DNA from: Serratia plymuthica
GTDB lineage: Bacteria; Pseudomonadota; Gammaproteobacteria; Enterobacterales; Enterobacteriaceae
NCBI RefSeq assembly: GCF_018336935.1
Contig: NZ_CP068771.1
Location: 4,526,001-4,590,000, forward strand
Reading direction: 5' to 3'
DNA length: 64,000 bases
A program made the translations under genes and the position numbers. Within the stretch, counting starts at the first letter, position 1. Every line of letters starts with the position of its first letter. The notes below the pieces were generated by a model. That model searched no databases, was not told where the DNA came from, and saw only the letters and a program-made list of their open reading frames with translations. This document shows, one piece after another, positions 19,270 through 29,187 of the stretch.

Positions 19270-21116
19270 TCGCTCTACTGGAGCAGGCGCAGGCACTTGG
19301 CGTGCTGCGCCCATTGGACCTGCAGTTCGCCCGCATAGTGGCCGGGGAGGAAGAGCCTGACATTCTGCTGGCTGCCGCCTGCCTCAGCGCGGAGGCTGGC
19401 GCCGGCCATGTTTGCCTGATGCTGGAACAGTTACTGCCGGAAAATCTGTTTGAGGGGCGTCAGCCGGAGCTGGCTCAGGCCGTGTGGCTGGCGGCCGGGC
19501 GACCGGATCTTGCCCGTTGGCAGCAGCGCCTGACGGCCAGTGCGGCGGTGGGTGACGGCAGCAGCGCCATGCCGATGGTGTTGCAACAGCAGCGTTTGTA
19601 CCTGCAGCGCATGTGGCAGAACGAAGGCGAGGTGGCGGAGTTTATCAGCAGCGACAGTATCCATCAGGCGGTTGACGAGCCTGAACTGCGCGCCATCCTC
19701 GATCGGCTGTTCGGCGAGGCGACCAATGAGCCTGACTGGCAGAAAATTGCTGCCGCAGTGGCCGCGACGCGGCGTATTGCAGTGATTTCTGGGGGGCCGG
19801 GCACCGGCAAAACCACCACCGTCGCCAAATTGCTGGCGGCGCTGGTACAGCTTGCCGATGGCCGGCGCTTGCGTATTCAACTGGCGGCACCCACCGGCAA
19901 GGCGGCGGCGCGTCTGACCGAGTCGCTCGGCAGCGCCGGCAGGCAGTTGGCGTTAACTCCGGAGCAACGCGCGCTGTTCCCCACCGATGCGTCGACGCTG
20001 CACCGCCTGTTGGGCGCTCAGCCCAATAGCCAGCGCATGCGTTATCACCGTGGCAACCCGCTGCATCTGGATGTGCTGGTGGTGGACGAGGCTTCAATGG
20101 TCGATCTGCCGATGATGGCGCGTCTGATTGCCGCATTGCCCCTTCAGGCGCGGGTGATTTTCCTTGGCGACAGGGATCAACTGGCGTCGGTAGAGGCCGG
20201 GGCTGTGTTGGGGGATATCTGTCGTTTTGCCGAGCAGGGGTACAGCACTGCGCGCGCAGAACAGCTCACCCGTCTGACCGGCTGCCCGTTGCAGGGGCAA
20301 AATGCGCAGGCGGAGGCAGCGGTGCGAGACAGCCTGTGCCTGCTGCGCAAAAGCTATCGTTTTGATGCCGATTCGGGCATCGGCCAATTGGCCTTCGCGG
20401 TGAATGCCGGTGACGGCAAGCGGGCGGCCAGGGCACTCAGCGGCAGTTTCAGTGACGTTGCGGGTTACCCATTGGCAGAAACGGAGGACTATCAGGCCCT
20501 GCTGAACGCCTGTGTGGCAGGCTATGGGGATTATTTGCGGCGGGTCGCTGCCAGGGCGGATGCGGGAGAGGTGTTGGCGGAGTTTGGCCGTTTCCAGGTG
20601 CTGTGCGCGCTGCGCGAAGGGCCATTCGGTATCGCCGGGTTGAACGAGCGTATCGAGGCGGGGCTGCAACGGGCAGGGCTTATCCAGCGTACGCCAGGGG
20701 CCTTGGGGCGTTGGTATCCCGGTCGTCCAGTGATGATTGGCCGCAACGACAGTGCGTTGGGGCTGTTTAACGGCGATATCGGTATCGCTTTGCGCGATGA
20801 AAGCGGTGAGTTGCGCGTGCACTTCCAACTGCCGGACGGCAGCATCAAGTCGGTGCAGCCAAGCCGTTTACCGGCGCATGAAACCGCCTATGCGATGACA
20901 GTGCATAAGTCTCAGGGGTCAGAGTTTGATCATACGGTGCTGGTGTTGCCCAATCACTTCCTGCCGGTACTGACCCGCGAACTGGTGTATACCGCTATCA
21001 CCCGGGCGCGCAGACAGCTTTCGCTGTATGCCACCGATGCCGTGCTGATGCGGGCGATCCGCACGCCAACCCAGCGCCGCAGCGGGCTGGCGGAGCGCTT
21101 GCAGATAACGGCATAA
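19266..21116 (+). CDS. recD: Exodeoxyribonuclease V subunit RecD (5'-3' helicase)
   Basis: 616 aa, slightly longer than E. coli RecD (608). SF1B helicase motifs are intact: Walker [13 protein letters not shown] with Lys182, Walker [10 protein letters not shown], motif [21 protein letters not shown], and near the C-terminus [10 protein letters not shown] and YTAITRARR. RecD is the fast 5'-3' motor and is needed for nuclease activity before Chi. The frame opens inside the end of recB (ATGA). It faces argA, with a shared hairpin at 21125-21143 between them. Confidence 0.97.
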   Translation: MIALLEQAQALGVLRPLDLQFARIVAGEEEPDILLAAACLSAEAGAGHVCLMLEQLLPENLFEGRQPELAQAVWLAAGRPDLARWQQRLTASAAVGDGSSAMPMVLQQQRLYLQRMWQNEGEVAEFISSDSIHQAVDEPELRAILDRLFGEATNEPDWQKIAAAVAATRRIAVISGGPGTGKTTTVAKLLAALVQLADGRRLRIQLAAPTGKAAARLTESLGSAGRQLALTPEQRALFPTDASTLHRLLGAQPNSQRMRYHRGNPLHLDVLVVDEASMVDLPMMARLIAALPLQARVIFLGDRDQLASVEAGAVLGDICRFAEQGYSTARAEQLTRLTGCPLQGQNAQAEAAVRDSLCLLRKSYRFDADSGIGQLAFAVNAGDGKRAARALSGSFSDVAGYPLAETEDYQALLNACVAGYGDYLRRVAARADAGEVLAEFGRFQVLCALREGPFGIAGLNERIEAGLQRAGLIQRTPGALGRWYPGRPVMIGRNDSALGLFNGDIGIALRDESGELRVHFQLPDGSIKSVQPSRLPAHETAYAMTVHKSQGSEFDHTVLVLPNHFLPVLTRELVYTAITRARRQLSLYATDAVLMRAIRTPTQRRSGLAERLQITA

Positions 21117-21124
21117 AAGCGAAA

Positions 21125-21143
21125 CGGGCGCAGGCTGCGCCCG
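21125..21143 (-). terminator. Probable terminator between convergent recD and argA
   Basis: CGGGCGCA (21125-21132) pairs with TGCGCCCG (21136-21143) around a three-base loop. On the minus strand it is followed by GTTTCGCTTTTATG, an imperfect T-tract, so it fits argA better than recD. Confidence 0.55.
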
Positions 21144-21150
21144 CAGAGGA

Positions 21151-22476
21151 TTACAAGTCCGCCAGCAGAATCTTCGAGCGGCGCTGGTAGTTGTACAGCG
21201 CCTGTTTTTGCATCGGCAGCACGTCTACTTCCGCCGGAGTGAAACCGCGCTCCTGGAACCAGTGGATGCTACGTGTGGTCAGCACGAAAAGTTTTTGCAA
21301 ACCCATCTGGCGCGCCTGGCTTTCCACCCGTTGCAATAGCATTTCACCGCGTGACGAGCTGCGGTAGTCCGGGTGTACCGCCACGCAGGCCATCTCGCCG
21401 ATTTTCTCTTCCGGGAATGGATACAGCGCCGCACAGGCAATGGTCAGGTTATCGCGCTCGATAATAGTGAATTTGTCGATCTCCATCTCCAGCTGTTCAC
21501 GGGAGCGGCGCACCAGAATACCCTGTTGTTCCAGTGGGCGGATCAGTTCCAGAATGCCGCCGATATCGTTAATGGTCGCCCGGCGCACCTGTTCGGCGCT
21601 CTCCATGACGATCTGGGTGCCGATACCGTCGCGCGAGAACAACTCTTGCACCAGCGCTCCGTCTTCCTGATAGCTGATCAGGTGGCTGCGGCGTACGCCG
21701 CTGCGGCAGGCTTTCACCGCACCGCGCAGGAAACGTACGGTGCCTGAATGGTAATCGCCGCTGGCTTCGCGCTCTTCGATACGTTTCTGCGCGTCATTGG
21801 GGAACAGCTCGGAAATGATATTGCCTTCCTGATCGGTGACGCCCTGCGATGAGCAGAATCCGATCATTTTTTCCGCCTTCAGCTTGATGGCCAATTGGGT
21901 CGCCACTTCTTCTGACGTCAGGTTAAAGCTTTCGCCGGTAACGGAAACGGCGACCGGGCCGATCAGCACGATGGCGTTACTGTCGAGTTGACGGTGGATC
22001 GCTTCTTCATCGATACGGCGAATACGGCCGCTGTGGCAGTAATCCACGCCGTCATCAATCCCTAACGGCTGGGCAATGATAAAGTTGCCGCTGACCACGT
22101 TGATGTGCGCACCCTGCAGCGGCGTATTGTTGAGGCTCATCGACAGCCGTGCGGTGATGTCCAGTTGCAGCAGGCCCGCCGCTTGCTTAACCAGCTCAAG
22201 CGTGTGGGCGTCGGTAACCCGGGTATGCTTGTGATAAATAGGTTCGTAGTTATGCTGCGCCAGATTGCTGTCGATCTGCGGCCGTGCGCCATAGACCACC
22301 ACCAAACGAATCCCCAGGCTATGCAGCAGCCCGATATCGTTGACGATGTTGGAAAAATTCTCATGCTCTATGGCTTCTCCCCCAAGCATGACGACAAACG
22401 TCTTGCCGCGGTGGGCGTTGATATAGGGAACTGAGTGACGGAATCCTTGAACAAGCTCGGTACTACGTTCCTTCAC
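21151..22476 (-). CDS. argA: N-acetylglutamate synthase ArgA
   Basis: 441 aa; E. coli 443. It acetylates glutamate with acetyl-CoA, the first step of arginine synthesis. Residues about 1-290 form an amino-acid-kinase-like domain that binds arginine for feedback inhibition ([24 protein letters not shown]). Residues about 295-441 form the GNAT acetyltransferase domain, with the acetyl-CoA loop in [15 protein letters not shown]. Two ArgR boxes lie 13-51 bases before the start codon, indicating repression by ArgR-arginine. It diverges from amiC. Confidence 0.97.
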   Translation of the reverse strand: MKERSTELVQGFRHSVPYINAHRGKTFVVMLGGEAIEHENFSNIVNDIGLLHSLGIRLVVVYGARPQIDSNLAQHNYEPIYHKHTRVTDAHTLELVKQAAGLLQLDITARLSMSLNNTPLQGAHINVVSGNFIIAQPLGIDDGVDYCHSGRIRRIDEEAIHRQLDSNAIVLIGPVAVSVTGESFNLTSEEVATQLAIKLKAEKMIGFCSSQGVTDQEGNIISELFPNDAQKRIEEREASGDYHSGTVRFLRGAVKACRSGVRRSHLISYQEDGALVQELFSRDGIGTQIVMESAEQVRRATINDIGGILELIRPLEQQGILVRRSREQLEMEIDKFTIIERDNLTIACAALYPFPEEKIGEMACVAVHPDYRSSSRGEMLLQRVESQARQMGLQKLFVLTTRSIHWFQERGFTPAEVDVLPMQKQALYNYQRRSKILLADL

Positions 22477-22488
22477 GGCAAAACCTCT

Positions 22489-22527
22489 TTTGCATATTTA
22501 TACGATATTTTTGTATTTTTATTCTTT
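22489..22527 (-). promoter_or_regulatory. Tandem ARG boxes (ArgR operator) upstream of argA
   Basis: Two 18-bp imperfect palindromes match the ARG box consensus TNTGAATWWWWATTCANW: 22489-22506 with three mismatches and 22510-22527 with two. They are separated by exactly three bases, the spacing used by an ArgR hexamer at paired boxes. Their position next to the argA start fits an operator overlapping its promoter. The match is seen directly; binding is inferred. Confidence 0.75.
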
Positions 22528-22716
22528 TCTTGCTCCAATGGCAAGCGGGAAATTGTCTGTATTTATTTGCGGAAGGGGCTAACTGGTTAATAAATTGAAA
22601 AACCTTGGAAAGATTTTCTGATGACAGCGCCGGGAGGATTCGTTAAAGTTTTCGCCATTCCCGTTTTATCGGCGTTTTTTTCATCTGTTTTAACCTGTTA
22701 TCACTGCCGGAGTCGC

Positions 22717-23967
22717 ATGCCAAACTCAAATCACAATCTGGGCCGCCGTCGTATATTGCAAGGGGTTGCCGCAAGTTGGTTGCTGAGTGTGAGTCGCATA
22801 GGCTTCGCCGCATCATCGCACGTGATTGCCGTGCGTGTCTGGCCTTCTTCTACTTATACCCGCGTGACGCTCGAATCAAACACCGAACTGAAATATAAAC
22901 AGTTTGCGCTGACCAATCCCGATCGCGTGGTGGTGGATATCGAAGGGGTGCATCTCAATAGCGTATTGAAGGGCATTGTCGGCCAGGTTCGCGCTGACGA
23001 TCCCTATTTGAAACAGGCGCGCGTCGGTCAGTTTGATCAAAACACCGTTCGGTTGGTGCTGGAACTTAAGCAGAGCGTCAGCCCTCATATGTTTACTCTG
23101 CCGCCGGTGCCGGAGTATCGCAACCGTCTGGTGATGGATTTGTATCCCAGCAAGGGCGGCACTGGCGAAGACTATGATCCGCTATTGGCATTGCTGGAAG
23201 ATTACAACAAGGGCGATCTCGAGCGCACTTTGCCGGCCGAGGCGCCGCAGGCCGGCAAGGCGGGGCGCGATCGTCCGATTGTCATCATGCTGGATCCCGG
23301 CCACGGCGGCGAGGATCCGGGGGCGATTGGCAAATTCAAAACGCGCGAGAAGGATATCGTGTTGCAGATCGCCCGCAAACTGAGCGCGTTGATCAAGCGT
23401 GAGCCGAATATGAAAGTGTTTATGACGCGCAATGAAGATGTGTTCATTCCGCTGAAGGTGAGGGTGGCGAAGGCGCGCAAGCAGCGTGCCGATCTGTTCG
23501 TTTCCATCCATGCCGATGCCTTTACCAGCCAGGCCGCACGCGGATCTTCGGTATTTGCGCTGTCGACCAAGGGCGCCACCAGTTCGGCGGCGAAATTCCT
23601 GGCGCAAACTCAGAATGAATCGGACCAAATCGGCGGCGTGAGCAAAAGCGGCGATCGCTATCTGGATCACACCATGTTTGATCTGATCCAAACCGCAACC
23701 ATCAACGATAGCCTGAAATTCGGCAAGGAAGTGTTGAACCGGATGGGCAAAATTAACCGTTTGCACAAGAATCGCGTCGATCAGGCCGGTTTTGCAGTGT
23801 TAAAAGCGCCGGACATTCCTTCTATCCTGGTTGAGACGGCGTTTATCAGCAATATCGAAGAAGAGCGTAAGTTGCGGACCAGCCATTTCCAGCAGCAGGT
23901 GGCGGAATCCATTCTGGCGGGTATCAAGGCGTATTTCGCCAACGGCGGCGCGGCGGCGCGCGGATAA
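22717..23967 (+). CDS. amiC: N-acetylmuramoyl-L-alanine amidase AmiC
   Basis: 416 aa from ATG 22717; E. coli 417. The frame stays open upstream to an ATG at 22621, but only the downstream start gives the conserved twin-arginine signal ([17 protein letters not shown], cleaved after FAA), so export is by Tat. Residues about 35-165 are the AMIN domain that targets the septum. The zinc amidase_3 domain begins at [12 protein letters not shown] and includes SIHADAF and the LVETAFISN glutamate. It splits daughter cells by removing stem peptides and needs activation by NlpD and FtsEX. Confidence 0.95.
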   Translation: MPNSNHNLGRRRILQGVAASWLLSVSRIGFAASSHVIAVRVWPSSTYTRVTLESNTELKYKQFALTNPDRVVVDIEGVHLNSVLKGIVGQVRADDPYLKQARVGQFDQNTVRLVLELKQSVSPHMFTLPPVPEYRNRLVMDLYPSKGGTGEDYDPLLALLEDYNKGDLERTLPAEAPQAGKAGRDRPIVIMLDPGHGGEDPGAIGKFKTREKDIVLQIARKLSALIKREPNMKVFMTRNEDVFIPLKVRVAKARKQRADLFVSIHADAFTSQAARGSSVFALSTKGATSSAAKFLAQTQNESDQIGGVSKSGDRYLDHTMFDLIQTATINDSLKFGKEVLNRMGKINRLHKNRVDQAGFAVLKAPDIPSILVETAFISNIEEERKLRTSHFQQQVAESILAGIKAYFANGGAAARG

Positions 23968-24025
23968 GGTGTAAACTGATGCGGCTGGGTGGGTGCCCGG
24001 CCGGGTTTTGGCAGATTTCAGATAC

Positions 24026-24047
24026 AAAAAAACACCCGTTAAGGTGC
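24026..24047 (-). terminator. Terminator of the initiator tRNA operon
   Basis: On the minus strand a GCACC-TTAAC-GGGTG hairpin (stem 24033-24036 with 24043-24046) is followed by seven T residues (24026-24032), about 21 bases after the last tRNA. Confidence 0.75.
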
Positions 24048-24067
24048 TTATCTGTAGTCATCAAGAT

Positions 24068-24144
<77 letters not shown>

Positions 24145-24208
24145 TCCGTCTTGATGCTTGTATTATCGAAACCCAACATTCATGTGATACCGCTGGTACA
24201 GTATCGGT

Positions 24209-24285
<77 letters not shown>

Positions 24286-24348
24286 TCCGTATAATACTTT
24301 TTTCATCGAATCCCAACCTTTACGTGATACCGCTGATGCAGTATCGGT

Positions 24349-24425
<77 letters not shown>

Positions 24426-24439
24426 TCCGATGGAAGCGC

Positions 24440-24467
24440 ACTATACTCTCCGTGCATTTTGTTGCAA
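24440..24467 (-). promoter_or_regulatory. Sigma-70 promoter of the initiator tRNA operon
   Basis: Minus-strand TTGCAA (24462-24467), a 16-base spacer and TATAGT (24440-24445), followed by a GC-rich GCGC discriminator typical of stable-RNA promoters under stringent control. Confidence 0.7.
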
Positions 24468-24637
24468 CCCTTTTTGCAATTAATTGAGTTAAAGCCATCT
24501 TTATGCTGAATTAGTCCGCAATTTGCGTTCTTTTTCATCACTATCCGCCGTGCGGGTTTTTTTATTTGCGGCGATTCCCTTATCTATGGGTGTTTGTTAT
24601 CGTTCGCCGGTAGATCATATCTGTTTGAGAGTGTGCG

Positions 24638-25780
24638 ATGAAAGGACGTTGGGGCAAATACCTGCTGGGCGGGTTGATGGTAGCGGTACTGGCTGGCTGT
24701 TCGTCAAAGCCGACCGACCGGGGACAGCAGTATAAGGATGGCCATCTGGATCAGTCGCTGGAGTTGGTGAATCAACCCAACGCCAAAGGCGTGCCGGTTA
24801 ACGCCAGGGATTACTCGAATCAGCTGATGGAGATTAAAAACGCTTCTCCTGCGCTGTTTAATCGCAACAACAGCACCTTTCAGGCAGTGCAAAGCTGGAT
24901 GGCCGCCGGTGCCGATACCCGTCAACTGAACCAATACGGCCTCAGCGCCTATCAGATGGAAGGCGTGGACAACTACGGTAACGTGCAGTTCACCGGCTAC
25001 TATACGCCGGTCGTGCAGGCGCGCTATACCCAGCAGGGCGAGTTCCGCTACCCGCTGTACCGCATGCCGCCAAAAGGCAAAGGCCGTCTGCCTGATCGCG
25101 CGGGCATATACTCGGGCGCGCTGGATGACCGTTATATCGTCGCTTACACCAACTCGCTGATGGACAACTTTATGATGGAAGTCCAGGGCAGCGGCTATGT
25201 GGATTACGGCAATGGCCAGCCGCTGGTGTTCTTCGGCTACGGCGGCAAGAACGGCCATGCTTACCGCAGCATAGGTAAAGTGTTGATCGATCGCGGCGAA
25301 GTGGCCAAGGCGGATATGTCTATGCAGGCGATCCGCCAGTGGGCCGATACCCACAGCGCTGCGGAAGTGCGTGAGCTGCTGGAGCAGAATCCTTCCTTTG
25401 TGTTCTTCCGTCCGGAGGCGTTTGCGCCGGTACGTGGCGCCAGTGCGGTTCCTTTGATTGCCAAAGCCTCGGTAGCTTCCGACCGTTCACTGATCCCGGC
25501 AGGCACCACGCTGCTGGCGGAAGTGCCTTTGCTGGACAACAAGGGTAAATTCACGGGAAAATATGAGATGCGCCTGATGGTGGCTCTGGACGTGGGCGGC
25601 GCTATCAAAGGCCAGCACTTCGATATGTACCAGGGCATCGGGCCGGACGCCGGCCACTCGGCGGGGTATTACAACCATTATGGCCGAGTCTGGGTGCTCA
25701 AAGGCGGTAACACCGGCACGCCACTGTTCACCAGCCAGACCTCTTCCGCTAACGGCGGTTCGTTGTTGGTCACCCGCTGA
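24638..25780 (+). CDS. mltA: Membrane-bound lytic murein transglycosylase A
   Basis: 380 aa. The lipoprotein signal ends in VLAGC with the lipidated Cys21, and Ser at +2/+3 predicts outer-membrane sorting by Lol. The MltA domain (about residues 90-260) contains GYYTPVVQARYT and GSGYVDYGNGQ. The C-terminal 3D domain carries the conserved aspartates in ALDVGGAIKGQHFDMYQG and GPDAGHSAG. It cleaves peptidoglycan glycosidic bonds to give 1,6-anhydromuropeptides. It follows the tRNA operon in the opposite direction, as in E. coli. Confidence 0.96.
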   Translation: MKGRWGKYLLGGLMVAVLAGCSSKPTDRGQQYKDGHLDQSLELVNQPNAKGVPVNARDYSNQLMEIKNASPALFNRNNSTFQAVQSWMAAGADTRQLNQYGLSAYQMEGVDNYGNVQFTGYYTPVVQARYTQQGEFRYPLYRMPPKGKGRLPDRAGIYSGALDDRYIVAYTNSLMDNFMMEVQGSGYVDYGNGQPLVFFGYGGKNGHAYRSIGKVLIDRGEVAKADMSMQAIRQWADTHSAAEVRELLEQNPSFVFFRPEAFAPVRGASAVPLIAKASVASDRSLIPAGTTLLAEVPLLDNKGKFTGKYEMRLMVALDVGGAIKGQHFDMYQGIGPDAGHSAGYYNHYGRVWVLKGGNTGTPLFTSQTSSANGGSLLVTR

Positions 25781-25791
25781 CGACGATAAGT

Positions 25792-25849
25792 TATGCCCCA
25801 TGAATTTCAAGCCGGCCGCCTGGCTGTGTCTTGAAAGGCGACGGGTATA
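25792..25849. repeat. Short copy of the TATACCC-family intergenic repeat
   Basis: About 20-base imperfect inverted ends: TATGCCCCATGAATTTCAAG at 25792-25811 and, reversed, TATACCCGTCGCCTTTCAAG ending at 25849. They enclose a short GC-rich centre. It looks like an internally deleted version of the 127-bp element at 46205. Confidence 0.6.
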
Positions 25850-25919
25850 CTGATATTGACCCGCAAGGGCCGGATTTTCCGGCCCTTATCATTTGCATTG
25901 TTAAGGTAAGTAAAGCGTT

Positions 25920-26726
25920 ATGAGCACAGCCTATTCTGAAGCCTATCTGCAGCGTTTTGGCGGCACGGCACGTTTGTACGGCCAGCAGGCGCTGGCGCTG
26001 TTTGCCCAGGCGCATGTATGCGTGATTGGCATCGGCGGTGTGGGGTCCTGGGCGGCCGAGGCTCTGGCGCGCACCGGCATCGGCGCCATTACGCTGATTG
26101 ATATGGACGATGTGTGCGTCACCAATACCAACCGCCAGATCCATGCGCTGCGCCAGAATGTCGGCCAGTCAAAGACAGAAGTGATGGCGGAGCGCATTCT
26201 GGCGATCAACCCCGAATGCCGGGTGACCTGCGTCGACGACTTTATTACTGCGGACAATGTGGCTGAGCTGTTGAACCACAATTTCAGCTATGTGATCGAC
26301 GCGATTGACAGCGTACGGCCGAAGGCCGCGCTGCTGGCTTATTGCCGTCGTTACAAGATCCCGGTGGTCACAACCGGCGGGGCGGGCGGGCAAATAGATC
26401 CGACGCAGATCGCGGTGGCCGATTTGGCGAAGACCATTCAGGATCCGCTGGCCGCCAAGCTGCGCGAGCGGTTGAAGAATGATTTCAACGTGGTGAAAAA
26501 CAGTAAGGGCAAGCTCGGCATTGATTGCGTGTTTTCCAGCGAGCCGCTGGTATACCCGCAGCCGGACGGCACGGTTTGCGCATCGCGCAGCACCGCAGAA
26601 GGGCCAAAAAGAATGGACTGCAGCGCGGGATTTGGCGCGGCGACCATGGTTACCGCGACCTTCGGCTTTGTCGCCGTGTCCCACGCCTTGAAGAAAATGG
26701 TGGCGAAAGCCGCGCGTCAGGCGTAA
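25920..26726 (+). CDS. tcdA: tRNA threonylcarbamoyladenosine dehydratase TcdA (CsdL)
   Basis: 268 aa, the E. coli length. It is an E1-like ThiF/MoeB-family protein that uses ATP to cyclise t6A37 to ct6A in ANN-decoding tRNAs. The nucleotide-binding loop is [19 protein letters not shown] (about residues 35-53), followed by [15 protein letters not shown]. The central Cys-containing FITADN...DAIDSVRPK segment and a C-terminal membrane-active helix are conserved. It works with the CsdA-CsdE sulfur relay encoded on the opposite strand next to it; its 3' end overlaps that of csdE by 10 bases. Confidence 0.95.
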   Translation: MSTAYSEAYLQRFGGTARLYGQQALALFAQAHVCVIGIGGVGSWAAEALARTGIGAITLIDMDDVCVTNTNRQIHALRQNVGQSKTEVMAERILAINPECRVTCVDDFITADNVAELLNHNFSYVIDAIDSVRPKAALLAYCRRYKIPVVTTGGAGGQIDPTQIAVADLAKTIQDPLAAKLRERLKNDFNVVKNSKGKLGIDCVFSSEPLVYPQPDGTVCASRSTAEGPKRMDCSAGFGAATMVTATFGFVAVSHALKKMVAKAARQA

Positions 26727-27151
26727 CGGGCGGCGATCGCTTTCACCCCGACGGCCAGCGCTTCCAGCCCGCTGGCGCGGGTGGCGCTGAGCTGGGTGCG
26801 CAGCGCCAGTTGCTCAAACAGCGCCAGCGGATCCATTGCCGCTATTTGCTGCGGCGTTTTACCTTCCACTGCCGTCAGCACTACCGCCAGCAGACCGCGC
26901 ACGATGCGGCCTTCGCTGTCGCCATAAAAATGCAGCGTGCCGTCAGCCAATAATTGATGCCCCAGCCAGACGCGGTTCTCACAGCCGCTGAGCTCTCTCT
27001 CTGCCGTGCGTAGCGGTTCCGGCAGCGGCGGCAGTTGTTTCGCCAGCATAATCAATTGGCGATAGCGATCCTCCCACTGTTTCAGCGCGGTAAATTTTAC
27101 GATCAGCGCCTCGGCGGTAATTTCGCTGCCAAAGGGATGTGGGGCAAGCAT
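26717..27151 (-). CDS. csdE: Cysteine desulfuration protein CsdE
   Basis: 144 aa, SufE/CsdE fold. The sulfur-accepting cysteine is Cys57 in [12 protein letters not shown], equivalent to E. coli Cys61. It takes persulfide sulfur from CsdA and stimulates its activity. It begins 18 bases after csdA ends, so csdA-csdE is an operon, and it converges on tcdA. Confidence 0.94.
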   Translation of the reverse strand: MLAPHPFGSEITAEALIVKFTALKQWEDRYRQLIMLAKQLPPLPEPLRTAERELSGCENRVWLGHQLLADGTLHFYGDSEGRIVRGLLAVVLTAVEGKTPQQIAAMDPLALFEQLALRTQLSATRASGLEALAVGVKAIAARYA

Positions 27152-27169
27152 AGCGTCTCCGAAGTTAAT

Positions 27170-28375
27170 TTAGTCGGCCAGCAGATCTATGGCGTTGATC
27201 AGTGCGGTCACCAGCGTTTCAACGTCTTCCGTACTGTTGTAAGGCGCGAATGACGCGCGCAGTGTACCGCTGACGCCCAACGCCGCCATCAGCGGCTGGG
27301 CACAGTGCTGGCCGGCGCGTAGCGCGATGCCTTGCTCTGCCAATAGAGTGACGATATCACTGTGATGAATGCCGGCGATATCAAACGCCAGCAGGCTGGA
27401 ACCTGAACAGCGGAAGCTGCGAAAGCCCGGCAACTGCGCCAGCCGGTGCTCGGCCAGATCGGCCAGGCCACGGCTGTAGTGCTCGGCGCCCGCCATATCC
27501 TGAGTGCCCAGCCATTCCAGCGCGGCAGCCAGCCCCAGCACGCCGGCGATATTTGGCGTACCGGCCTCAAAGCAGTGCGGCGGTTTTTGCGGCGTAAAGC
27601 CCTCGAATGACGCCTGGGTCAGCATTTTGCCGCCGCCTTGCCACGGCGCCATCTGCGCCAATAATTCGCTTTTTCCGTACAGCGCGCCGATGCCGGTCGG
27701 GCCATACAGTTTGTGGCCGGAGAAGGCGTAAAAATCAATATCAAGCCGCTGAACGTCGGCCGGACAGTGCACTATGCCCTGCGCTCCGTCGATCATCACG
27801 CGCGCGCCGACGCGGTGGGCCAGAGTGACGGCTTGCGCCAGATCCGGGCAACCGCCGGTGACGTTGGACATTTGCCCCAGCGCCAACAGCCGGGTTTTAT
27901 CGTTGAGCAGCCTGGGGAGCTGCGTCAGGTCCGGCAAGCGATCGGCGCCAAGCGGCAATTTTACCACTCGCGCACCCGTTTGTTCCGCGACCATCAGCCA
28001 GGGGATCAGGTTGGCGTGGTGTTCGGCTTCGCTCACCAGGATTTCGTCACCCGGTTGCAGCCGGGGGCGGGCATAGCTTTGCGCCACCAGATTGATTGCT
28101 TCGGTGGTGCCGCGTACCCAAATAATGTCATCGGCCGTAGGGGCATTGATCAGCGTAGCGACCTGCCGGCGCGCCTGCTCGAAGCGGGCGGTCAAATCCT
28201 GCGCCGCGCGGTGTTGGCTGCGATGCACCGTGGCGGCGTCGTCACGGTAAAACTGTTGCGTTGCCGCGATAACCGCCAGCGGTTTCAACGCGGTGGCGGC
28301 GCTGTCGAGATAAATTCCCGCCTGCTGCAGGGCAGGAAACTGATTTCGAAAATCGGTGGGATTAAAAGGTGTCAT
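27170..28375 (-). CDS. csdA: Cysteine desulfurase CsdA
   Basis: 401 aa from ATG 28375, the E. coli length. An in-frame ATG at 28402 would add nine residues not seen in E. coli. This PLP enzyme (class V aminotransferase fold) converts cysteine to alanine and a protein persulfide. The Schiff-base lysine is Lys222 in SGHKLYGPTG and the persulfide cysteine is Cys358 in RAGQHCAQP. SEAEHHANLIPW and MSNVTGGCPD line the cofactor pocket. It feeds CsdE and, through it, TcdA-dependent tRNA modification and possibly Fe-S assembly. Confidence 0.96.
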   Translation of the reverse strand: MTPFNPTDFRNQFPALQQAGIYLDSAATALKPLAVIAATQQFYRDDAATVHRSQHRAAQDLTARFEQARRQVATLINAPTADDIIWVRGTTEAINLVAQSYARPRLQPGDEILVSEAEHHANLIPWLMVAEQTGARVVKLPLGADRLPDLTQLPRLLNDKTRLLALGQMSNVTGGCPDLAQAVTLAHRVGARVMIDGAQGIVHCPADVQRLDIDFYAFSGHKLYGPTGIGALYGKSELLAQMAPWQGGGKMLTQASFEGFTPQKPPHCFEAGTPNIAGVLGLAAALEWLGTQDMAGAEHYSRGLADLAEHRLAQLPGFRSFRCSGSSLLAFDIAGIHHSDIVTLLAEQGIALRAGQHCAQPLMAALGVSGTLRASFAPYNSTEDVETLVTALINAIDLLAD

Positions 28376-28570
28376 ACCCTGATTGTCACTGGCTTGAGTC
28401 AATGGGTGATCCTGTCCTATTTTTTCGTCGGAGACAAGTTCTCCCGTCCATTAGGACTTATCGCCTGGAAATCTCTGATAAGTTTGTTATGCTATTAAGT
28501 GCCTATCAGGTAATGGCGTTAAATAACATAAAAGGTTTTTTACAGCATTTTTATCTACAAGGAGTCCACA

Positions 28571-28795
28571 ATGAAGAAAACAGCCGCAGTTATTTCTGCT
28601 CTGGTGCTAACGTTTACCCTGGCTGCATGTTCCAGCAATTACGTAATGCATACCAATGATGGACGCACCATTGTCGCTGACGGAAAACCAAAGGTGGATA
28701 ACGACACAGGCATGATCAGCTATAAAGACGCCAACGGCGTTGAACAGCAGATCAACCGTTCAGACGTGAAAGAGATGGTTGAAAGCAACCAGTAA
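28571..28795 (+). CDS. ygdI: Small lipoprotein YgdI (YgdI/YgdR family)
   Basis: 74 aa. A lipobox LAAC places the lipidated Cys near residue 20, followed by Ser-Ser, which predicts the outer membrane. The short mature domain (YVMHTNDGRTIVADGKPKVDN) is the DUF903 SH3-like fold. Its function is unknown; homologues are abundant small lipoproteins. The ribosome site AAGGAG lies just before the ATG. It is the plus-strand neighbour of gcvB, whose terminator lies 19 bases past its stop. Confidence 0.93.
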   Translation: MKKTAAVISALVLTFTLAACSSNYVMHTNDGRTIVADGKPKVDNDTGMISYKDANGVEQQINRSDVKEMVESNQ

Positions 28796-28813
28796 CCTCG
28801 TCAAAAAACGGGC

Positions 28814-29014
28814 AAAAAAAAGCACCGCAAATATTGCGGTGCTGCATAAAATCACTATGGACAGACAGGGTAAATGTACAGGAAGTGAAAAAACAGTAGC
28901 TTAGCTACCATGTCTGGATTGCCAGACAATTTGCAAACACAACATCACAACCACAAGCCAAAAGTTCATCGGCGTCCTCGACACCCACTCCCTTTTCGTT
29001 CCGGCCCGGGAAGT
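28814..29014 (-). ncRNA. gcvB: GcvB small regulatory RNA
   Basis: About 201 nt. The minus-strand sequence starts ACTTCCCGGGCCGGAACG, very like the E. coli 5' end. It carries the G/U-rich R1 seed (TTGTGGTTGTGATGTTGTG), the CACTTCCTGTACATTTACCC block and the CTGTCTGTCCATAGTGATT block unchanged, and ends in a perfect GCACCGCAA/TTGCGGTGC-type hairpin followed by eight T residues. The middle GACACC region is shorter and different from E. coli. GcvB works with Hfq to repress many amino-acid and peptide transporter mRNAs. It diverges from gcvA, which activates it when glycine is present. Confidence 0.95.
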
Positions 29015-29020
29015 GCCGCC

Positions 29021-29049
29021 ACTATAGGTATTTGCTGGCGCATGCTCAA
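29021..29049 (-). promoter_or_regulatory. gcvB promoter
   Basis: Minus-strand TTGAGC (29044-29049), a 17-base spacer and TATAGT (29021-29026), placing the start at about 29014, which is the conserved GcvB 5' end. Confidence 0.8.
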
Positions 29050-29187
29050 CGGACAATTTATAATGGCTCGGATTAAAAAAACTAATGATAGCGGTTTGCT
29101 GTCGTGGACCTGCAACTTGGTACGCAACGCCGCCTGATTTTTTATGCCGAATCATTCGGAATATTGTTACACAAAAGTAGCTAATAA

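Noticed and set aside
22621..22716. Longer amiC start at ATG 22621
   Set aside because: It would bury the twin-arginine signal peptide; ATG 22717 fits the family.
28901..29155. Small open frames on both strands between ygdI and gcvA
   Set aside because: The region is explained by the GcvB RNA and the two divergent promoters.
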